DNA from: Hysterangium stoloniferum | Lineage: Eukaryota; Basidiomycota; Agaricomycetes; Hysterangiales; Hysterangiaceae | Assembly: GCA_015178975.1 (NCBI GenBank) | Contig: WHVD01000040.1 | Location: 558,001-622,000, forward strand | Length of the DNA stretch: 64,000 nucleotides | Direction of reading: 5' to 3' | Shown: positions 56,200-64,000 of the stretch, piece after piece | Layout: the number at the start of each line of letters is the position of its first letter | Position numbering within the stretch: position 1 is the first letter of the stretch | The notes under the pieces: generated by a model | Database searches by the model: none | The model's input: the letters and a program-made list of their open reading frames with translations, nothing else | What the model was told of the DNA's origin: nothing | Made by a program: the position numbers and the translations under genes

Positions 56200-57295
56200 T
56201 CAAGTTGTTTCATAGGAAAGGGTGGATCGGCGTGTATCCTGAGGAGGACGGCCGCAATGCTATACCAGGAAATTGACTCCGGCTAACTGCACCTTAAAAG
56301 GGGACAATTACCTTTCGGTATGAGCATGACTCCTACCACCAATGTCAACTTCCAACGAGAAAACTGTCAGTAGTCAAAATACCCCTGCAAGGGGTTGAGT
56401 GGATACAACCCTTGGTTTCACCAGCGGCATTAGGATCAGAAGAACGGGAGAATATCACGCGCCTCAAAAGTGACTCGCGGTGCTCGTTTCGCTTCTCTGC
56501 AACGCTTACGACTGTCGTTTTTTCCAAGTCGGATACCGCGCACTCGATGTCGGAAGACCCAGCTATCAGCTTCAGGGTGACCTCGATTAGTCCCTTGCTA
56601 GACTCTAGGGGCGGCCAATTTGGACGCGTGTGTGTCAGAGTCAGACTGCTAGCATATTTTCATGGGTGGATGCGAGACGATGATGGAAAGTAAAATAAAA
56701 TAAACATACGTTATAAGGTGTCCAATCAACGAGGAAACTACCTGCAGCTGATTGAGATGATCGGTGCGAAGCGTGCTGTCCTCGAAGATGTTCAGGGCCC
56801 AGATATTGCGCCAAAGTGAATGTAAGGTCTCCTCATCGATATCAAGTGTCAATGACGCTATATGGATCTTTGTGTTGTCCACTATATAGCATTCAACACA
56901 TAACCAGTAATATGTCGAAACCATGCATCTTGGCATATGCAACATACGAAAGGCTGTATAAGATAAACATCAAAGCGTCCTCCCTGGTGAGTTTGTCTCT
57001 GATGGTTGTTGTGAAAATGGTGATAAGATGTGATCATGCGACGCACGGTTGTAACCAGCATTCAAACTAATCTCTGATCGCGGTGAGCTCCTGTACAAAC
57101 AGCTGTCGAACATGATGTTTCCCACGATGTTGCTAAGGCCGGCAGCGAGTAAGGTATGATGATCGGATGACAAACATCGTGCGATCTGTCTGATAAGTAT
57201 TGATGCAACCTCATCCAAGTTGGTGTGTAGCGGTGATTTGATTAAAGCGTTGTAAAGCGATGACGTAATTGCAGTTGATGTCCGATCTCTATCTT
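56200..57295. pseudogene. Family A/B inversion junction (copies A13 plus, B4 minus, A14 minus)
   Basis: 56,200-56,455 is the plus-strand 5' part of family A, ending in VSPAALGSEERE. 56,455-56,545 is a minus-strand piece of family B (EKTTVVSVAEKRNEHRESLLRRV). 56,546-57,295 is minus-strand family A: the IAGSSDIE-ACT end at 56,545-56,600, NQLQVVSSLIGH (56,760-56,730), and the TLDIDEETLHSLWRNIWAL block (56,870-56,790), back to SSLYNALIKS at about 57,240. A short TATACT-type gap near 56,690 carries extra AT-rich bases. Three pieces in two orientations within 1.1 kb. Confidence 0.5.
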
Positions 57296-57399
57296 CCTAT
57301 CGGGCTATAGGAAAGTGCCGCGCAGGGTGTCGCGCTGCCGCGCAAGTGCCGCGACATTTCTTTTTTTCAAATTAAGTACATACTTCGTAAATTTTATAT

Positions 57400-58020
57400 T
57401 ATAATTATCAAAATAAAATTATATTTGACATTAGGTTATCAAAACATGAGAACTGTTACATCTAGTGTACCAGTTTCCTGGTGAAAAATACCTTGTGCAC
57501 CACTTTAATTGCCGTATCTTTAGTTTTAGCCCTTCCTTGAGTAATATTAATACTCAAATAAACTTATTTAAACTCTAAAATAACAAAATGTAACTGTAAA
57601 TGACATGGGTTCTAGATTTACACCAAAAATTTGTATGTTACAGCAGTTACCTGTGGATGACAGAGGCTCAAAAAAATGTTAAATACATGTGTGAAATGCT
57701 CCATATTGTTTTATATGCTCTCAAAATGAAAATTATATACAGAAAACTTCTTTATTTGTATTAAAACACTTTAATACCTTTAAGTCTCCTTATAATTCAG
57801 CCTGGGTCGTTTTCTGAGTATTCTTTCAGACTGTTTCTCAAACAGAGCTTCCTCACACATTCCCTCTGCTTTGTGCTTCTGAACTGGTTGGGGTTTTGAT
57901 CAATTTGGAGGGAAAGTGTATGTAAGATTCTTGAGTCTCTGGTTCACTACCTTCACTAAATTCTGGCCCATGCTACATGAAAGTATGAGCATTGATCTAT
58001 ATCAGATTTTGAAATTAATA
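57400..58020. other. AT-rich 3' region of the MULE-like element
   Basis: Non-coding AT-rich DNA between the CpG-rich left end and the end of the transposase pseudogene. No second gene, repeat array or RNA gene is visible. Confidence 0.4.
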
Positions 58021-61000
58021 TTACAATACCTGATATTCAGTCTCCTCTGGTTCAGGAATATCACATTCATTCCAAGAGTAGGGAACAAAAAGATAAGGAC
58101 TCCATTTATTCTGATGGTTACCTGCATCCAATCCCCACTGTTGCCAGCTGGCAGGCCCTGCTGCTTTTGAAGTTTCAAACATTTCATGTTCAAGTAATCC
58201 AATGGCTTCTTTGTCAACAACTATGGCAGGGAATGGTGATACCTGGCTATACTGTATATGCCATGAGTGCTTCAGTAGGTCTTGAAACAGTTGTGCATGT
58301 TTAGGAAGATCCTCAAAAGATGGACCACCAGGGGATAATTGGGTGTATGACTGTTTCAGAATAAGAAGAGTCATTGCATGGGCAGCAGGTACCCTTTGGA
58401 TCCATTTATCCTTGTTCCTTGCACCAGAGTCTAGGTTCATATGCAGCCAATAATGTATCATGGCAATTTGTATTTAAGAGAGATTTCCAGAAAACAATAT
58501 GATATGGTTTTTCAGGTAATTCAATTCAGCCTTCAACTCTGAAACAGCCTTCCCAGTGTACAGATAATCCAAAGCAGGACATTCTTCTCTTATAACTTGT
58601 TTTGGTATCTTCACCAGCTTGTTAAGTAATGGAAGATGGGGTTTCAAAAGAGTATCAAACATTGGAGATGAGGGATAATGAAGGTAATCCAAGATCTTGT
58701 CATCTTCATGTGGTAATGAGCACACCAAATCCCATTTTCCCAACTATAAAAGTCAAAATTCAGTTATTTTAAGAACTACAAATAACTTTAAATAGCTTAC
58801 TCGAATTTGCCATCTATACTTCTGGTCTCTCCACAAGGAATCAATAACATTATGTTCTGGAATCCCTGACTCTGTTGGAGATAGATTATGATAGTGATTG
58901 TGTCACCACCATTTCACATGCCATATTTTGGGATCAGAGTCATGATTGAGTTGAAATAGCCACACAGCATAGTAATACTTCCCATGTTGAGCAAGGGCAC
59001 CCAATCCAAGTCTAAATATAATTAATATGCATTAAGACAATCAAAGGTGAAATTTGATTTGGAAACTTACAAGAGGTGCTTGTGCAAAGGTTGAGTGACA
59101 TGGCTATTTAGCTGTTGAGTTCTTGAGCTATTTAAAACACATCTATAAGAGGTTATCCAAATATCAAAGCAAGTTCACATACCATTCTGGACTTTGTTTT
59201 GTGAATGACTACCTGGCCTTCACTATCAGACTCTACTTTTTGAGGGTATCTTTGAGGATGTTTCTGTTGGGAATAGAATGCCTCATCATCCTCATCAGTT
59301 TTCATTAATATATGAGATTGATTGCTATTTTGTCTCTTGAGTATGCTAGGTGCATTTGGAGTGATTTGAATTTGCTTTGGAGTCACTTGAGAAATGTCTT
59401 GTGGTGATATACAAATATAATCTTGAAGATCCAGCCTACTGGGGTTTGTAAGCCAAAATTATTCCTCTGATGAAAATAGAGAAAAGATAGTAGGATTTAG
59501 AGTGGCTTGAGGCAGTGTTGCTGAAGAATTGTAGTTAACAAGAATATGGTGATCAGCCAAGACTTTTTTTTTGTATTTTCTGAAACTCTTCCTGAGCTTT
59601 AATTCCACCTTGGAACATACTGTATATATAACAGCACTAGTATATGAAGATGGGCCTGAAACTGTCTGAATCTTCTCTTCAAGGTGTTGTGATATAGTAC
59701 CTTTTTGTATTTTTACTGAGGATCCTGAATGGTGTAAACCATTATGCTCATAGATAGCTTTGCCATTATGGAACCTTGATGTAAAGTGTTGAATAGATGG
59801 TAAATAGATGGCTTTGCCTACAAGGTTGTAGTGGAGATCTTCAAGATGGCTTGAATTCTGAAATAATTTATGCTTTTTAGGAAGACACCATGTCTTTGTC
59901 AAGTTTTCATAATCTAGAGACAAAATAAGCATAATGGGAATGTGTATCCAGATTTCCATTATAGAGGGTGTACTCTTGCATATCTGTTCACCTTTGCACC
60001 TTTTCCAACAAGCTTCTATATTATCTGAGCTTGGAAGAACCTGTGAGTATAACCATGATTGTAAATTCCCATTTGCCATCTGGGAGTGTTTGAGTTGAAG
60101 GTAGTGAATTGTTCGTGTCTTTGGCAGGCTGATAAGTTGATAATGGGCCTCTCATTGGGTTTTACCAGAGTGGAGTTGGATTATTTGGACTTCAAGAAAT
60201 GAGAGTGTTGTATTATCATAAGAATGGCTATAAAACTCTTGAATAGCCCTCTCAAACCAACCCATGAGAACATCAGGCTCATTAATTGCTTTGATAAACC
60301 CCTTTTGAAAGAGTTGTTCACATAATTGATCACATTTGGCACAAATTAATATGCTTTCTTGGCCATTGAATACTTCACCAACAGTAATTAAATGCTCTTC
60401 AAAAATATGGTATAAAAATGAGAGTAATAGCTGAGCATCCAGTTGTGAAATATGTTGATGTAATGCTGGCCAATGGTGATCAACTGCCTGGTATATGAGT
60501 TCAAGTGAAGTATCCAACCAACAAGAGTTTTTCTTCCATTGGTATCCTGGAATAAAGACAGATCTCTTTTCCTTACTTTTGGTACCAAGAATCAGAGTCT
60601 TAGCAGTATCTGGTGGACGACCATCATTTTGAAATCTTTTAAAATTTGGATTTCAGTAGACTTTAGTTCGTCCTAACTGATGAGCATTCTTAGTCCAAGG
60701 TTTTATAGTCCCATATGCCACTGGTATCCCTGATTGCTTGGCAATACCCTGCATCTCTAGAAGATTCACAAATGAAAATAATCCTTCTAGACCTTCCATA
60801 AGTCCCAAATTGTGACCAAGCCCACTGTATAGTCTAAAATGCATCGCTTCCTCAGCATTTGTAGTATCTGATAGTCGCTTCCAGATATGTATCTTCTTTC
60901 ATGGTTCGAAATGGCTTAAAAAGCATTTCGGAAGTTCTGTCCTGCTGCCACCAATCCATCCAGTTTTTAATACCTGGAAAGTCATGTATAAGTGCTGCAG

Positions 61001-63322
61001 CATGTGCTTTAAAGGCCTCTGCATTGATAGCCTCTGACAAATATAGAGCACGTGATTCAAAAATATCCTGTAACTGGGGCTGTACTACACCACTAATCCT
61101 TTTGAGATGAGTGATCCCAGTATGAAAATGCTGATAGCATCCTTTCAAAAGTGAGTTTGCTGCCTTAGTTAAGTCCTCATTATTTCGTGTATTGCCCTCT
61201 ATAGTAGACCAAAACTGACAAGGCCTCCAAAAAGCCATTTGCCTGAGCTTGACTGAAATCAACAACACATGGAAACATTTCATCAGTTAATTGGTGTCCC
61301 TGCTTCTGACATTGAGAGGCAATGCTTTGAAACAGCATTAGAAAGTGTATTTTGTAATGATTGGAAGTGATGCCATTAGTTGCTAAGAAGAGAACTGGAA
61401 TCCAACAATAAAGATGTTGAGAATATATGGATGATACTATAAGTACCCAATCACTCATTTTCCAATAGCCATGTGTAGCATCAGAGACAAATCCATGGAC
61501 AGCATCATACTGGACAACATCTAGCATTATTTGTAGCTCCATCCAAGAAGTTTGAAGTACAAGGATTGTAGTTGGGCCAACCTCACTATAATGTAATAAA
61601 TCAGGATGACAAGATCCAAACTCAGCTAGGTGTTCCAATGCTGATTCTGTAGTCCCTCCAATAATCTTATTTCCCTTCCGAACAATTTTCTTCTCATACC
61701 GAACACGATAAACATTTAATAGAACTGGAGATATCTCTGTGACAGATTTACCTGGACCAGAAAATCCAGGAATACCAACAGCTAATGGTAGTGAGCCCAT
61801 ATTTGGATGTTCCTGAAATATTTTGTGAAGCTGAAAGTGTTCATTAGGAAGAAGATGGTGTTTAGGGATGGGTCATTGGTGAAGGTGTGTCCCACCATTG
61901 TGATACATAATCCCATTCTTATAATGAATAAGCTTGGACAATATATTGCATGTCACATGATGTAAATTCTATCCACAACCACAATCATGGTTTAATTGCT
62001 TTTGAATACCAGCATCTCTGGTCTGAGGCCGAATGACAATATCACAGTCAGGATTTTTGCAATGTATGATACCCAAACATTTACGCTTTGTATGCTTTCC
62101 ATTATCTAAAGTTGGAGAATTTATATCATGATATTTATTCCCACCTAGGACTGTGGTTTCCCAGTGAACCGATAACTTGTTGAGGACTTCATATTCAGAA
62201 TGTGTAAACTGATATGACCATTCACCATCAGGCCATCCATCCCAGTCTTGAACTTTCCTATTCTCCATTGGTCCAATAGATGGTTGTAGAGCCTTGAGAT
62301 GGTTCCTAGACATGAAGTTGGGAGATGGTGATGATTGCTCTGGTTTTGTTAAGGGAATTGAGGGAGTAGCAATGGTAATTTTGGGCTTTGGTGGCTTGGA
62401 AGCAATATCAGGAATAGTGTGAGGTAAGGTGAATATAGATGAAGTGATGTTATTTGGATTCAAAAAATAACCAAAAGGATTTCCTATCAATAATGAATTA
62501 ATTATTCTGTATTAAATAATTGAGTATAGCTTGTACCTTCCATGTCATAACCAGGTAACATTCTAGGTGGATAAGGTCCATTATGGTATAGGAGGATGGT
62601 CACACTTTATTGAATATACAAAATTTTACTGAATCATCCTCATATTTTCCAAGTGAGTCTATTCCTTCTGGCCATGACAACTTATTCTATGAGTTTATAT
62701 TTAATTACCTGAAATTTCATCTTTAAAATATGCATGCCTTTTTAAAATACACACAAATGACATAGTTACACAAGATTATTTGGGTTAACCTAGATTATTT
62801 GGGTTAAACAAGATTATTTGGGTTATGACTTAATCTTTGGGTTATGATTTATTCTCTTGTATACAAGCAAACTTTCAAATATATTTCATATAATTCAAAT
62901 TTAGTTGGTTTAGAGAGTTAACCAGAACTATCTGGGGTACCAATCCCCATTGTGCAATTTATTCCAAAAGAATAATCTACAGATGATTATTTGACTAAAT
63001 TTTGTCAGATATAGGATAAATATTAATATTTTTGCATTCTTCAGAGTGATACTTAATCAACTGAATTTGATTAAATGTTAATTTTACAACAAACAATATA
63101 AATATATATACTTTAGTGGATAAATAATTTTTAAAGTTTTGGGTTATCCTCCATAGTCCAGCAACTACATATATAATTTAGTAAAATAAAGAAATTATTA
63201 AAGGAAACTTGGCATACCTTTTCCAGGAATAGATATTGTTGGTTCATAGTCTTTGGGATTGAAAATATCAGGTCTGAGGTGAAGCCCAAATAATTTGTGA
63301 AAATAGTGGAACAGAAACTGTA
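58021..63322 (-). pseudogene. MULE-type transposase with GCM-like zinc finger, broken
   Basis: Read on the minus strand. 63,322-63,219 FLFHYFHKLFGLHLRPDIF (exon); 62,590-62,537 PPRMLPGYDMEG, a 53-bp intron at 62,536-62,484 (GTACAA...GATAG), then a DWDGWPDGEWSYQFTHSEYE segment, KRKCLGIIHCKNPDCDIVIRPQ...HDCGCG (GCM/WRKY-like zinc finger, 62,110-61,970), and the MULE domain with SEVGPTTILVLQ, DAVHGFVSDATHGYW, W-PVLFLATNG, VVDFSQAQANGF and GCYQHFHTGITHLKRISGVV (61,800-61,050). A C-terminal region continues through DTTNAEEAMHFRLYS, NDGRPPDTAKTL and RVPAAHAMTLL to 58,021. In-frame stops at about 61,970, 61,870, 60,653, 58,890 and 58,476 and frameshifts near 61,220 and 60,895 disable it. The domain set is that of fungal MULE elements carrying WRKY-GCM1 fingers. 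Confidence 0.8.
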
Positions 63323-64000
63323 TAAATAGTATATAAGAATTAGTTCAAAAGAGTATTATAAGAATATACCATTAGAGAAATCAGACAGAACAGTATAAGG
63401 ATTTAGATCTTATATATCCCTGGCTAGTATTAAAATTTCTGTTGCTATGGAAATGACTAAAGCAGATAAAGATTAAACCTACATCTTAGAGTCTTGAGTT
63501 TAAGCCACTTACACTGTATAAGTGAAAAAGGTACAAGGCTACAGCACACTAAGAGCTGTACTTCTTAGTTAATACTCATGATCTATCAGCCAGGTACTCC
63601 CAACCTAATCAAAGAACAAGCTATAAAGAGAAAAAAAAGAGACAGCCATCTAAAAGAAAGGATAGTACCTTTCCAAAGCAAGAGATTCCCAAAACTCTTA
63701 CAGAAGTGTAGAATAACTGGAAAGAAACAATGCTCAATAACACTGGATGAATAGAGAAGTTGATCAGAGTGTCACCAAAAGATATAGTGTGGTTTGGCTC
63801 CCGAATTGTAGAGGTTGACTGTAATTTTTTGAAACTCCGACATTGAATCTCACTCTGTGGTGCCGCAAAAAGTGAACAATTGCCGCGAATATACATTTTG
63901 GCTTTAAACTAAAAAATAGCTATATTTTAAATGGTAATACTCAAAATACCAGTTTAAATTATATATGCTCTTAGAAAAGGAGTTAATTTACAATTTTAAA
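63323..64000. other. 5' region of the MULE-like element, unassigned
   Basis: AT-rich DNA upstream of the first recognised exon. ATACAG at about 63,320 is a plausible 3' splice site, so a first exon may lie here. The minus-strand frame at 63,621-63,896 is not supported. TATGCTCTTAGAAAAGG at 63,966 is shared with 18,540 and may mark the edge of another repeat. Confidence 0.35.

Larger units (their letters stand above)
57296..64000 (-). mobile_element. MULE-like DNA transposon (right end outside window)
   Basis: Family A sequence stops at about 57,295 and a CpG-rich end begins: TATAGGAAAGTGCCGCGCAG with further TGCCGCG words to 57,352. Beyond that the DNA is AT-rich and CpG-poor, and carries the transposase pseudogene on the minus strand. 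The matching inverted terminus was not found before 64,000, so the element probably runs past the window. TGCCGC words at 63,863 and 63,883 are in direct, not inverted, orientation. Confidence 0.6.

Overview
The window looks like repeat-rich nuclear DNA of a filamentous basidiomycete, most likely an Agaricomycete. Reasons: a Helitron with an intact-looking RepHel protein, a MULE-type transposase with a GCM-like zinc finger of the kind that is multicopy in Agaricomycetes, Ty3/gypsy remnants, candidate GT-AG introns of about 50-80 bp, and strong CpG loss in some repeat copies. I see no housekeeping gene, tRNA, rRNA or CRISPR array. Species placement is inference. Layout: (1) 1-21,420 is a mosaic of decayed copies of an unrecognised gene family (family A) and a smaller companion (family B), cut by mobile elements: a truncated Tc1-like transposase (6,064-6,525), a TRIM-like LTR element with 5-bp target duplications (7,030-9,449) that itself carries a foldback MITE (7,131-8,092), a second related MITE (19,784-20,315), and a nested gypsy cluster (14,560-18,273) with a solo LTR sitting in the protease reading frame. 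(2) 22,167-39,527 reads as a head-to-tail array of four Helitron-like units. Units 1, 2 and 3 end in the same hairpin-rich terminus ...CTTG, and each is followed directly by a TC... start. Unit 2 carries the RepHel gene (27,499-32,745, one in-frame TGA). Units 1, 3 and 4 have no recognisable gene and are filled with ordered tandem arrays (CACCC type, polypyrimidine-AG, GTAACC type, AACACTTTCC type). A 1,234-bp solo LTR with a CCGCT duplication interrupts unit 1. (3) 39,528-57,295 returns to family A/B copies, here mostly CpG-rich and less decayed, with copies on both strands and several inversion joints. (4) 57,296 to the window end is a MULE-like element with a minus-strand transposase pseudogene. 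How it fits together: almost everything here is explained by duplication and transposition. Family A/B appears to be a multi-kilobase segmental repeat unit whose members differ greatly in age; the 781-1,740 copy has no CpG at all, whereas its relatives near 12 kb and 48 kb are CpG-rich at matching positions. That implies methylation-linked C-to-T decay. The function of families A and B is unknown. Exon structures for family A could not be closed by hand, so those entries describe homologous blocks rather than finished gene models.
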